A stretch of DNA of 64,000 nt, taken from Chitinophagales bacterium (GTDB taxonomy: Bacteria > Bacteroidota > Bacteroidia > Chitinophagales > Chitinophagaceae). This document shows positions 28,092-36,698 of this stretch, piece after piece. Each line of letters opens with the position of its first letter. The stretch's first letter is position 1. Location: the NCBI GenBank assembly GCA_013298665.1, contig JAAFIK010000013.1, positions 1 through 64,000 of the forward strand, written 5' to 3'. The notes beneath the pieces are model-generated. The model was given only the letters and a program-made list of their open reading frames with translations, was not told the origin of the DNA and did no database searches. The position numbers and the translations under genes are program-made.

Positions 28092-28118
28092 AAGAGTGGC
28101 CACGCCACTCTTTTTTTT
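28092..28118 (+). terminator. Rho-independent terminator after the OmpA-family gene
   Basis: AAGAGTGGC, loop CAC, GCCACTCTT, with TTTTTTTT running on. Confidence 0.92.
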
Positions 28119-28227
28119 ATGGGTGTAAGCAGCCCGGCACAAAAAAAATTCCTGATTTAAAATATATGGTCATGTCGTTCGTCTTCAAGATTGTAAACCA
28201 TTTTTTAATCATCTTAAAAAGAACAAG

Positions 28228-28623
28228 ATGTACAACAATCAATCATGCGCCGCAAAAGGCGAACAAGGCGGCAGGAACCGGCACCTGCTGTACCGGTCGA
28301 TGCAAAGAGCCGCCGTTAATGTGTACAAAACGGAAAACAGCTTCGAGATGCTGCTGTTTGCACCGGGACGCATTAAGGAGAATTTCAAACTGTCCGTTAG
28401 TGGCCAGGAACTCACGATTTCCTACACCCCACCAGAGGGGTTTCCCCGTCCGGAATGGATTATGCGCGAATACAGCAGGGGCGGTTTTGTCAGGAGTTTC
28501 GGACTGGACGATGCTGTTGACACCGCAGCCATCAGCGCCAGGTATGCAGATGGTGTACTGCAGGTGAGTATGCCACTCAAGGCTGACGTGGCAAAGGAAA
28601 AACGCGAAATCGGCGTTGCGTAA
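28228..28623 (+). CDS. Hsp20/alpha-crystallin small heat shock protein
   Basis: 131 residues. The alpha-crystallin domain spans about 30-120: AAVNVYKTENSFEMLLFAPG, ENFKLSVSGQELTISY and the end DGVLQVSMPLKA. ATP-independent holdase that keeps unfolding proteins soluble. The N-terminal arm is short, with basic and glycine residues; translation could also begin at the in-frame ATG at 28300. The signature GVLxVxxP near the end is seen as GVLQVSMP. It converges on the TlpA-type gene with a shared hairpin between them. Confidence 0.87.
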   Translation: MYNNQSCAAKGEQGGRNRHLLYRSMQRAAVNVYKTENSFEMLLFAPGRIKENFKLSVSGQELTISYTPPEGFPRPEWIMREYSRGGFVRSFGLDDAVDTAAISARYADGVLQVSMPLKADVAKEKREIGVA

Positions 28624-28629
28624 ATGAAC

Positions 28630-28662
28630 AAGGGCGGCACCTCAATAGGTTGCCGCCCTTCT
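28630..28662. terminator. Bidirectional terminator between convergent genes
   Basis: AAGGGCGGCA (28630-28639) pairs perfectly with TGCCGCCCTT (28651-28660), 11-nt loop. It sits between convergent genes; T-rich on the plus side (TTCTTTAT), less so on the minus side. Confidence 0.75.
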
Positions 28663-28679
28663 TTATAAGTATTGTCTTT

Positions 28680-29774
28680 TTAAGGCATTGCTGCAGCAAG
28701 TGCTGCTTCGAGCTTTTTACCTTTGAGGTTTTTACCGATGATGATGCCATTCTTATCGATGAGTACATTACTCGGTATGGCGCGGATATAGTAAGTTTGT
28801 GCAGTAGCATTTTTCCAACCTGCCAAATCACTTACCTGCGCCCAGGTTAACTGGTCTTTTTCAATCGCAGTCTTCCATTTCTCCTTTTTTGTATCATACG
28901 ATACGCCAAAAACTTCAAACCCTTTTGGCTTGTACTGCTGGTACACCTTAACCACATTAGGATTTTCTTTCCGGCAGGGGCCACACCAGCTTGCCCAGAA
29001 ATCGATCAATACATAACGGCCTCTGAGGGATGAAAGGCTTACAGGCGTACCATCTAACCCAGGCTGGGTAATATCTGGTGCAGGTTGGCCAATGGCTACG
29101 GTTTTATATACCGCAAGCATAGATGCGACGGATTTACCGGCATTGCTTTTCCGCACATTTTCGCTGAGCAGGTTGTACAATGGCTCCACTTCTGCTGCTT
29201 CGGCATAATAGCTGTATTGCTCATTGATGGCCATAGCACTGCGTGTGGAATTTGGGAAACGGTTTACAAAAGCAGCAATGACCTTCCGCTTTTCAAGCAG
29301 CATAAGATCGTCGAGTTCATCAAGGCTGTCAAGCACCTGCTGATTTTTATCTTTACCGGCCTTTTTATAGGCTTCATAATTACGCTGTTCGCGTTCGTCC
29401 ACCGCCTTCATCATCAGCTTCAGTACCTGGTCGTCTTCATTGATGGCCGAGCCCTTCAATTGCAGCGTACGCAGGCTATCGGCATTACCACTAAGCGTCA
29501 TCGCTGCAGGTTCAGCATAAAACTGGAACCAATCATTCGCATTACCCTGTATGGAGAGAACAGCAACAGAAGCCTGGGCAAGTTCACCCGAAAACCTGAA
29601 CTTACCGTTGGTGATCATGGTACTGTCTTTCTGCGGACTATCCCCACTATAAAAAGTAAGAAACACCTTCCCGTCTTTGGCATGACTAAGGTTGCCTTCA
29701 AGACTATACTTTGTGTTCTGTCCCATAGTTAAGGCAGAAACGCAGACACCGATCGCAGTAAAAAGTAAACGCAT
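28680..29774 (-). CDS. TlpA-type thiol-disulfide oxidoreductase with DUF4369 domain
   Basis: 364 residues from the ATG at 29774. Signal peptide (LLFTAIGVCVSALTMGQ), an N-terminal DUF4369 beta domain (YSLEGNLSHAKDGKVFLTFY), a helical middle, and a C-terminal thioredoxin-fold AhpC/TSA domain with the redox motif WASWCGPCRKE and cis-Pro AIPSNVLID. A periplasmic reductase for cytochrome c maturation or disulfide control. Bacteroidota hold many such paralogues, so the target is not known. The frame is open 20 codons further upstream, but the start chosen gives a proper signal peptide. Confidence 0.85.
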   Translation of the reverse strand: MRLLFTAIGVCVSALTMGQNTKYSLEGNLSHAKDGKVFLTFYSGDSPQKDSTMITNGKFRFSGELAQASVAVLSIQGNANDWFQFYAEPAAMTLSGNADSLRTLQLKGSAINEDDQVLKLMMKAVDEREQRNYEAYKKAGKDKNQQVLDSLDELDDLMLLEKRKVIAAFVNRFPNSTRSAMAINEQYSYYAEAAEVEPLYNLLSENVRKSNAGKSVASMLAVYKTVAIGQPAPDITQPGLDGTPVSLSSLRGRYVLIDFWASWCGPCRKENPNVVKVYQQYKPKGFEVFGVSYDTKKEKWKTAIEKDQLTWAQVSDLAGWKNATAQTYYIRAIPSNVLIDKNGIIIGKNLKGKKLEAALAAAMP

Positions 29775-29813
29775 ATTGTACTGTTTGATAAATACATGTA
29801 ATTTAATCACTTT

Positions 29814-29821
29814 CAAAGATA
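29814..29821 (-). promoter_or_regulatory. -7 box TATCTTTG before the TlpA-type gene
   Basis: TATCTTTG on the minus strand (29821-29814), about 40 nt before the ATG at 29774. It supports the shorter start. Confidence 0.42.
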
Positions 29822-29961
29822 AAGATTTGGCCAATACATGAGTCCGGCTTTGGGATGAATGGCCTTAAGGTGTCACCCGGGATGACATCCGGCGGCAAAC
29901 GGAAAGCCAATATGTGCTTTTTACAGATTATTGATTACTTTGTTTCTTAAAACCCTCTTTC

Positions 29962-30897
29962 ATGCGTATCAAAACGATCATCTGCAGTTTTCTTTTTTGC
30001 TTACCTGTCAGCGCCATCGTTGCCCAGCAAACCAATGGCTGTGGCTTTAAAATACCCCCCAGGTCGCTATTACGCAGCAACTTTCAATCCGTTTATGAGG
30101 CCAGAGAGATTGTGCAGGGAATGCTGGACACCATTAAATGGAAAGAGAATTTCACCCTCCGCGAACAGAATGGTATTAACAATGCCTACGCGACCATCAT
30201 CAGGAACCAGCGCTGGATCATCTATGACAACGACTTCCTTGAAAACCTTGATGCCTATGCTGCCACCAAGTGGGCCTCCATCAGTGTCATGGCACATGAA
30301 ATGGGGCACCATTATTATAACCATGTAGTGAGCGGGCAGGGCAGTACGATACCTACCGAAATACAGGCGGATTATTTTTCGGGTTATATCATGGCGAGGC
30401 TTGGTGCCACACTTGCCCAGTCGGTAGCAGCCATGCAGACCATTGCTACAGACCGGGCGAGCACGACACATCCAGCCAAAAAAGACCGGATTGATGCTAT
30501 TACCAGGGGTTGGAACTTTGCAGGCACACCCGGTAATGGGAATAATGGTACCAACACCAATACAGGGGGAGCAAACGGGGGAAACAACACCGGGAATAAT
30601 GGAGGGGGCGCAACGCCCAACACCAACACAACACCCGATGCCACCTGGATCAGCCTGAGTATCCAGAGCAGTAAGGATGAAACGGTTTACCTGAGCGACG
30701 ATGGCAGAAAATATGAACCGGCTGTAATAAAGGCGGGACAGGCATTTGTACTAAAATTTGAAATCTATAATTATGGCTGGCTGAGACTGCCCTACTATAA
30801 TGGTTACCGCAGTTTCAAACTGTTGCATGGAAAAGATTACTCCATACTCTGGAACAGACGCAAAAATCTGTGGACGGTAGTGGAAGTTCCGGAGTAA
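29962..30897 (+). CDS. Exported M48-like zinc metalloprotease
   Basis: 311 residues. Signal peptide (IICSFLFCLPVSAIVAQQ), then the zinc motif HEMGHH (HExxH, His112, Glu113, His116) and the downstream EIQADYFSGYIMARLG, where Glu133 is a candidate third ligand. A Gly/Asn/Thr-rich low-complexity linker (about 190-225) leads to a small C-terminal domain with aromatic residues. The layout is that of secreted M48-like proteases in Bacteroidota. The substrate is unknown. Confidence 0.8.
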   Translation: MRIKTIICSFLFCLPVSAIVAQQTNGCGFKIPPRSLLRSNFQSVYEAREIVQGMLDTIKWKENFTLREQNGINNAYATIIRNQRWIIYDNDFLENLDAYAATKWASISVMAHEMGHHYYNHVVSGQGSTIPTEIQADYFSGYIMARLGATLAQSVAAMQTIATDRASTTHPAKKDRIDAITRGWNFAGTPGNGNNGTNTNTGGANGGNNTGNNGGGATPNTNTTPDATWISLSIQSSKDETVYLSDDGRKYEPAVIKAGQAFVLKFEIYNYGWLRLPYYNGYRSFKLLHGKDYSILWNRRKNLWTVVEVPE

Positions 30898-30988
30898 ATA
30901 ACTGATTTCCGGCAATGGTGCTGCACGATATTGCAGAACAGCCTAACTTTATATCCTCAATCAACTTCACCGCTAAAATAAGCAAACA

Positions 30989-31492
30989 ATGAAAAGATTA
31001 CTTTTTTTGCTGCCCCTCATCACAGCCATAAGTGCTATGGGACAGACAGACACAACCAAAAACAGAAAAACTATGCAACAGGAAAACAAAACCGTTCAGT
31101 TCATCAACCCCAAGTCAGTAGGTCAACCATCAGGGTTTACCAATGTTGTAGAAATTGACCTTGGCAATGCGCGGATGATTATGATTGCCGGGCAATGTGC
31201 CTTTGATAAAAACTGGAATATGATTGGTGCGGGAGATTTTGCCAAACAGGCCGACCAGGTATTCCGGAATATTAAAGATATGCTGGAGGAGTTGGGCGGA
31301 TCAATGGATAATATTGTGCGCCTGAACAACTATTTTCTGAATATGGGTGACCTCAAAACCTTTATTGCTGTGCGCAACCGCTATGTAAATACCAAACAGC
31401 CACCCGCAGCAGTTTGTGTAGAAGTCAACAAACTCTTTGTAGATGGGCTTTTACTTGAAGTAGAAGCAACGGCAATTATCCCCAAAAAATAA
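30989..31492 (+). CDS. RidA-family protein with signal peptide
   Basis: 167 residues. The core RidA (YjgF/YER057c/UK114) fold starts near residue 35: NPKSVGQPSGFTNVVEI, IAGQCAFDKN, QVFRNIKDMLEELGGSMDNIVRLNNY and the end LLLEVEATAIIPK. The conserved Arg of the imine-deaminase site (usually in a VxCVE context) is missing; the protein reads AAVCVEVNKLFVDGLLLEVEA. An N-terminal signal peptide (LLFLLPLITAISAMGQ) places it in the periplasm, unlike cytoplasmic RidA. A later ATG at 31073 could give a cytoplasmic form. Confidence 0.8.
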   Translation: MKRLLFLLPLITAISAMGQTDTTKNRKTMQQENKTVQFINPKSVGQPSGFTNVVEIDLGNARMIMIAGQCAFDKNWNMIGAGDFAKQADQVFRNIKDMLEELGGSMDNIVRLNNYFLNMGDLKTFIAVRNRYVNTKQPPAAVCVEVNKLFVDGLLLEVEATAIIPKK

Positions 31493-31849
31493 AAAATGGG
31501 CGATTGCTCATAAAAAAAAGGGCAAAAAATACCTGCGGATCATAATCTTCACTATACTTGCAAAATAAAAGGTTCCCCTGTAGAAACAGGGGAACTCAAC
31601 GATTGCTTGCTATATGAAAAATTTTATTTCTTTTTGTCTCCGGTAGTACCGGGTTCCCCAAGGGGAAGTCTGCGATTGGTTGTTCAACGATTGCCTGCTT
31701 TATGAAATGCCTGATCGCTCAACTGGTGTAAAATTAGCACAGACCAGCGAACATTGGCAGCCAATATCTGGCACATTTTATTATCGCAAAAGGATGCACA
31801 TTGTGCTGAAATACTTTACAAGAGTGCATTGCAGGTTATTATTATCATT
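31493..31849 (+). other. Structured, internally duplicated intergenic region
   Basis: Gene-free stretch of 357 nt. It holds two copies of a unit made of a GTTCCCC-type hairpin followed by CAACGATTGCYTGCTWTATGAAA-like sequence (core at 31597-31619 and 31685-31707). Hairpins: a perfect 10-bp stem at 31572-31595, CCGGTA-G-TACCGG at 31640-31652, and TTCCCC-AA-GGGGAA at 31654-31667. A related fragment GGGCGATTGCTCATAAA lies at about 31498. See findings. Confidence 0.5.
31572..31707 (+). ncRNA. Candidate small RNA or repeat element with three hairpins
   Basis: The 10-bp perfect stem GTTCCCCTGT/ACAGGGGAAC with a 4-nt loop, two further hairpins, and a duplicated 23-nt segment are contained in 136 nt. 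No match to a known RNA family comes to mind and no promoter was found, so this stays a candidate. Confidence 0.28.
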
Positions 31850-33409
31850 ATGCCCAACCGACAAACCGATATACTTTTTCAACTGATCCATTCGCTGGAG
31901 AAAGCAGAAAAGAGGCATTTTAAGCTGTACATCAATCGCAATTCTGCCCGGCAGGACCTCAAAATTGTGCAGTTGTTTGATGCCATAGATAAATTGAAGG
32001 AGTATGATGAAAAACTGCTGCTGAAGAAACTACAGGGCATTGAAAAGCCCCAGCTGCACAACCTGAAAACGCACCTGTACCGTGAAATACTGGCGGGCCT
32101 TCGTTTGCTCAAAAGTGCAGATAGTATTGACCTTCAGCTCAATGAACAGTTTGACTATGCACATATACTGTATAAAAAAGGACTGTTTGGACAAAGCCTC
32201 CGTTTGCTGGAAAAGGCGAAAGAAACAGCCATCAGCCACCAGAAGTTTAACCACCTCACCCAACTCATCTCCCTGGAAAAAAGGCTTGAAACACTCTATA
32301 TTACACGTAGCGGGCAGGACAAAGTAGAACGGCTTGCTGCGCAGGCACTGGAAGTGATCGACCATACCAATATGGTGGTACGCCTCAGTAATCTTGTCAT
32401 GCAACTGTTCAGTTGGTACATCAGGTACGGACATGCCCGCAATACCGATGACGAAAAGGCTATCCGCCAATTTTTCAGCCAGAACCTGCCACCAGGCATT
32501 GAGGTACAAAATGGATTCTACGAAAAGCTTTACCTCTACCAGGCCTACTCTATGTATGCTTTTATCCGGCAGGATTTTCTGCAATATTACCGCTACAACC
32601 AGCGTTGGGTAGAGTTATTTGACGTAACCCCATTGATGATCCGTGTGGAGACCGGGCATTACATCAAGGCGCTGCACAACCTGCTCAATGCCCACTTCGA
32701 CCTGCGCAATCACCAGCAATTTGCCCGGGTATTGACACGATTTGAAGCCTTTGCTGAAACTGAACGCGTGCGCAATCACCAGAACTTCAGTGTTCAGTGC
32801 TTCATCTATATTTATGTGGCAAAGATCAACCAGCACTTTATGCAGGGCAGCTTTGCAGAGGGATTAACGATTGTACCCCATATTCTGGAACAGTTGGAAG
32901 CATACAAATTCTTTATAGACCGGCACAGGGTACTGGTATTCAACTATAAAATAGCCTCGCTGTATTTCGGCAATGGCGATTACAGCACCTGTATTGACTA
33001 TCTGCACCTGATCATCAACGATTCGCCCGACCTGCGCTATGATCTGCAATGCTACGCCCGGCTTTTGCATTTGCTGGCGCATTACGAAATGGGTAACACC
33101 GGTATTACGGAATCGCTGATCAAATCGGTTTACCGTTATATGGCCAGGATGCAGAATTTCACCACAATAGAAGAAGAGATTTTTAAATTTTTACGACGTT
33201 CATTTGCCCTTAGCCGCCACCAGATGAAGCAGGAACTCGAACTTTTTCTTCAAAAAACAAAAGCACTCGAAAAGAACCGGTTTGAAACCCGCGCTTTTGC
33301 GTATCTGGATGTCATCTCGTGGGTAGAAAGCAAGGTTCATAACCAGCCGATGAGCCAGGTGGTGGCAGATAAATACAAAGCTGCCCGTATAAGGCATTAC
33401 CGCGATTGA
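31850..33409 (+). CDS. Helical-repeat protein of unknown function
   Basis: 519 residues, no signal peptide or membrane segment. Almost wholly alpha-helical by composition, with TPR-like spacing of aromatic and alanine residues (AHILYKKGLFGQSLRLLEKAKE, ALHNLLNAHFDLRNHQQFA, in part). I do not recognise a named domain. I start at MPNRQTDILFQ (31850); the frame is open to 31754 but that stretch overlaps the structured region. It is followed after about 300 nt by susC on the same strand; a role in that system is only a guess. Confidence 0.65.
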   Translation: MPNRQTDILFQLIHSLEKAEKRHFKLYINRNSARQDLKIVQLFDAIDKLKEYDEKLLLKKLQGIEKPQLHNLKTHLYREILAGLRLLKSADSIDLQLNEQFDYAHILYKKGLFGQSLRLLEKAKETAISHQKFNHLTQLISLEKRLETLYITRSGQDKVERLAAQALEVIDHTNMVVRLSNLVMQLFSWYIRYGHARNTDDEKAIRQFFSQNLPPGIEVQNGFYEKLYLYQAYSMYAFIRQDFLQYYRYNQRWVELFDVTPLMIRVETGHYIKALHNLLNAHFDLRNHQQFARVLTRFEAFAETERVRNHQNFSVQCFIYIYVAKINQHFMQGSFAEGLTIVPHILEQLEAYKFFIDRHRVLVFNYKIASLYFGNGDYSTCIDYLHLIINDSPDLRYDLQCYARLLHLLAHYEMGNTGITESLIKSVYRYMARMQNFTTIEEEIFKFLRRSFALSRHQMKQELELFLQKTKALEKNRFETRAFAYLDVISWVESKVHNQPMSQVVADKYKAARIRHYRD

Positions 33410-33705
33410 CGCCGGGTCACCCCAATCTGCCACAGCAGAAAGTTTATGCTAAAAAACCTCCCTCATAGCCATATCTGAAGCAGCGGAAAGCAGCCTGTGC
33501 TTGTCCACAAAATATCATTGGGTTAACATTTATGCACTTTGGATAATAAAAATACGGATATTTGCAAAGCCACGATAAATGCCAGACTATCCTGATCACT
33601 CTTCTGACAGCAAACAAGACAATTTCAAATAATGAAAAAATTTTTAACAGCACTATAAAACAGTATTTTACACGCACATTCATAAGCTATTAAAATCAAC
33701 ACAAA

Positions 33706-36678
33706 ATGAGAAGATCGTTCCTTTTTCTGCTAGGCCTGTTCCTGCTGACAGCCCAGGCAGCCCTGGCACAGACCAAAACTGTTACCGGGAAGATTACTGA
33801 TGTAAAAGACGGCGCCCCTATTGCTGGTGCTTCCATCCAGGTAAAAGATTCAAAAGCTGGCACTACAACGGCGAATGATGGTAGTTTTTCCATCACCCTG
33901 CCTGCCAATGCCACCACCCTGATCATCGCCGCCATTGGCTATGAGAAGCAGGAAGTGAGGATCAGCGGTAATACCGTGCAGGTAGCGCTTAAAGCCGGTG
34001 AAGCCCGCAATATTGACGAAGTGATTGTAGTGGGCTATGGCACACGTGTCAAGCGTGATGTAACCTCTTCAATCTCAAGGGTTACATCCAAAGACTTTCA
34101 GAATCTGCCATTACCAAGTTTTGAACAAGCCCTCCAGGGCCGGGCCTCGGGTGTATTCATCAATACCGGAAGTGGCAAATTAGGTCAGGGGTTGAATATC
34201 CGGGTAAGGGGTATTTCATCCATTTCAGCCAATCAGCAACCCTTCGTGGTGATTGATGGCGTACCTGTCGTGAGCCAATCGCTGGGTAGTAGTACCGAGC
34301 CGGATAACCCGCTGGCAACGTTAAACCCCGATGATATTGAAAGCGTGGAAGTGTTAAAAGATGCTTCTTCTGCCGCGATATACGGCTCAAGGGCTTCTAA
34401 TGGTGTATTACTCATTACAACCAAAGGGGGTAAACAGGGACGTTCCAAGCTCAACGTAGGCTACTATACCGGCTGGAGCGAACCCACCCGCAAGCAAAAA
34501 TTCCTCAATGCCACACAGTACAAAGAACTGTTTACGGCTGCCGCTACTAATGCAGGCTATGTGGCCGAAGATGAGTTTCGCGACAATACCGGAACAGAAG
34601 ACTGGGCCAGTACCAACAATACCAACTGGGCCGATCAGGCTTTCCAGAAAGGCTATGTACGCCAATACAACATTTCTCTTACCGGCGGGGATGCCCGCAC
34701 CAAATTCCTTTTGAGCGGTAGTTTCAACGACCAGAAAGGGATTATCATCGGCAATCGTCTTACACGCGCTACCGGAAGGCTGAATATTGACCACAATATC
34801 AACAACCGGTTTAAAGCAGGTGCCAACCTTTCGTTGACGCAGAGCAACAACTACAGGGTACCCAGCGATAACGCATTCAGTAACCCTTTACAATTGAATG
34901 CCCTGCCCCCACTCCACCCCCTGCTGGATGCCAGTGGACAAAGCAATAATGCTACCCTTTATTATAATAACCTCATCGAACAGGAAGGCAACAACCGTAA
35001 CCTCAATAAAACGTATCGTACCATCAGTAATCTTTATGCAGAATGGGCGATACAACCCAATCTGCGCTTCAGGACACAGGTGGGTATAGACTGGAATAAT
35101 CTTCAGGAAAACCAGTTTCTGGGACGCCGTACATTAGACGGAGCTCCTGAGGGTTACAGCTATGACAATCAGGTAACCGCAAGTGTGTTAACCACAACCA
35201 ATACCCTTGCCTGGAACAATAAATATGGCGACCATAGTATTGATGCCCTTGGCGGTATCGAGTACCAGCGTGGTATTTCCAGTGGCGCAAGTGTAGAAGG
35301 ACGGGCCTTTGCGAGTGATAAGTTTACCAAGATCGCCAATGCTGCCATCATCAGCAATGGCTCTTCGTCAGAAACACAGTTCAGGTTTATGTCATACTTC
35401 ACCAGAGCCAACTATAAGTTTAAAAACAAATACCTGCTGGGTGCCAGTTTCCGTGTGGATGGTTCTTCACGGTTTGGCAAAGACAAACAGTATGGTGTTT
35501 TCCCTGCGGCATCTGTGGGCTGGATCCTTTCTGAAGAAAATTTCCTCCGCAACAGCAATTTTCTGAGTTTCCTGAAACTGCGTTCCAGCTATGGCCGTAC
35601 CGGTAATGCAGAAATCGGCAATTTCAGTGCATTGAGCCTCTATGGCAGTGCTGCTTATGCGAATATTGCAGGTTTGGTGACCACACAGATCGGTATCCCC
35701 AACCTCACCTGGGAAAATACGGATCAGTTTGATATCGGTCTTGATTTCAGCATTCTTAAAAACCGTATCTCCTTTGAAGTGGATTACTTCAGTAAAAATA
35801 CCAAGGATCTGCTGCTGGCTGTACCCGTACCGGCTACGAATGGTTATACCACCGTTGTTAAAAACATCGGCGACATGACCAATAAGGGTTTTGATTTTAC
35901 GATGAACGCGACCATACTCAGGGGTACAGGGTTCAACTGGACTACTTCTTTCAACATCTCGACCTACAAAAATGAAGTAACCCGCCTCGTGGCACCCGTA
36001 CCACCCGGTGGACGTACCGTTGGCCGTCTTGCTGTAGGTGCTCCATTCGGTCAGTTCTTCGGACGTAAATATATGGGTGTTGATCCTGCCAATGGCGATG
36101 CACTTTATCTCGCCGCCAATGGCACCACCACCAATGACTACAGCGCTGCCATTGATACAGAAATAGGCGATCCAAACCCGGATTTTTACGGCGGCTGGAA
36201 CAACAAGTTCAGCTATAAAGGGTTTGACCTTGATGTGCAATGCCAGTTTGTAAAAGGCGGCGACCTCTTCAATATTGCAGGCATTTTCCAGAGTGTAAAT
36301 GGTGATTATTTTGATAACCAGACAACTGACCAATTGAATTACTGGAAAAAACCAGGTGATGTAACCAATATCCCGCAACCCCGGCTCTATGACGGCAACG
36401 GTGCCGGTAAGAGCAGCCGCTGGGTACAGGATGGTTCTTATTTCAGGATCAAGAGTCTAAACTTTGGCTACAACTTCCCCGTTAAATGGTTGAAGAAAGC
36501 AAAGATTGAAAGCGCCAGGCTGTATGTAGCCGGTCAAAACCTCGCCACTTTTACCAAGTATAAAGGATACGATCCCGAAGTAAATGCCACATATGTGAGC
36601 AATGTAAACCTGGGGCATGATTTTTACACGCCACCACAGGCACGTACCATCACCATCGGCGTTAACCTCGGATTCTAA
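33706..36678 (+). CDS. SusC/RagA-family TonB-linked outer membrane transporter
   Basis: 990 residues. Signal peptide (LFLLGLFLLTAQAALAQ), CarboxypepD-regulatory-like domain (TGKITDVKDGAPIAGASIQV), TonB box region DEVIVVGYG, plug with NPLATLNPDDIESVEVLKD and AAIYGSRASNGVLLITTK, then a 22-strand barrel ending in ITIGVNLGF. Takes up large substrates, typically glycans or peptides, with its SusD partner 20 nt downstream. No glycoside hydrolase, sigma/anti-sigma pair or sensor is nearby, so the substrate cannot be guessed. Confidence 0.95.
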   Translation: MRRSFLFLLGLFLLTAQAALAQTKTVTGKITDVKDGAPIAGASIQVKDSKAGTTTANDGSFSITLPANATTLIIAAIGYEKQEVRISGNTVQVALKAGEARNIDEVIVVGYGTRVKRDVTSSISRVTSKDFQNLPLPSFEQALQGRASGVFINTGSGKLGQGLNIRVRGISSISANQQPFVVIDGVPVVSQSLGSSTEPDNPLATLNPDDIESVEVLKDASSAAIYGSRASNGVLLITTKGGKQGRSKLNVGYYTGWSEPTRKQKFLNATQYKELFTAAATNAGYVAEDEFRDNTGTEDWASTNNTNWADQAFQKGYVRQYNISLTGGDARTKFLLSGSFNDQKGIIIGNRLTRATGRLNIDHNINNRFKAGANLSLTQSNNYRVPSDNAFSNPLQLNALPPLHPLLDASGQSNNATLYYNNLIEQEGNNRNLNKTYRTISNLYAEWAIQPNLRFRTQVGIDWNNLQENQFLGRRTLDGAPEGYSYDNQVTASVLTTTNTLAWNNKYGDHSIDALGGIEYQRGISSGASVEGRAFASDKFTKIANAAIISNGSSSETQFRFMSYFTRANYKFKNKYLLGASFRVDGSSRFGKDKQYGVFPAASVGWILSEENFLRNSNFLSFLKLRSSYGRTGNAEIGNFSALSLYGSAAYANIAGLVTTQIGIPNLTWENTDQFDIGLDFSILKNRISFEVDYFSKNTKDLLLAVPVPATNGYTTVVKNIGDMTNKGFDFTMNATILRGTGFNWTTSFNISTYKNEVTRLVAPVPPGGRTVGRLAVGAPFGQFFGRKYMGVDPANGDALYLAANGTTTNDYSAAIDTEIGDPNPDFYGGWNNKFSYKGFDLDVQCQFVKGGDLFNIAGIFQSVNGDYFDNQTTDQLNYWKKPGDVTNIPQPRLYDGNGAGKSSRWVQDGSYFRIKSLNFGYNFPVKWLKKAKIESARLYVAGQNLATFTKYKGYDPEVNATYVSNVNLGHDFYTPPQARTITIGVNLGF

Positions 36679-36698
36679 ACTTTAAAACAGAAATAATT

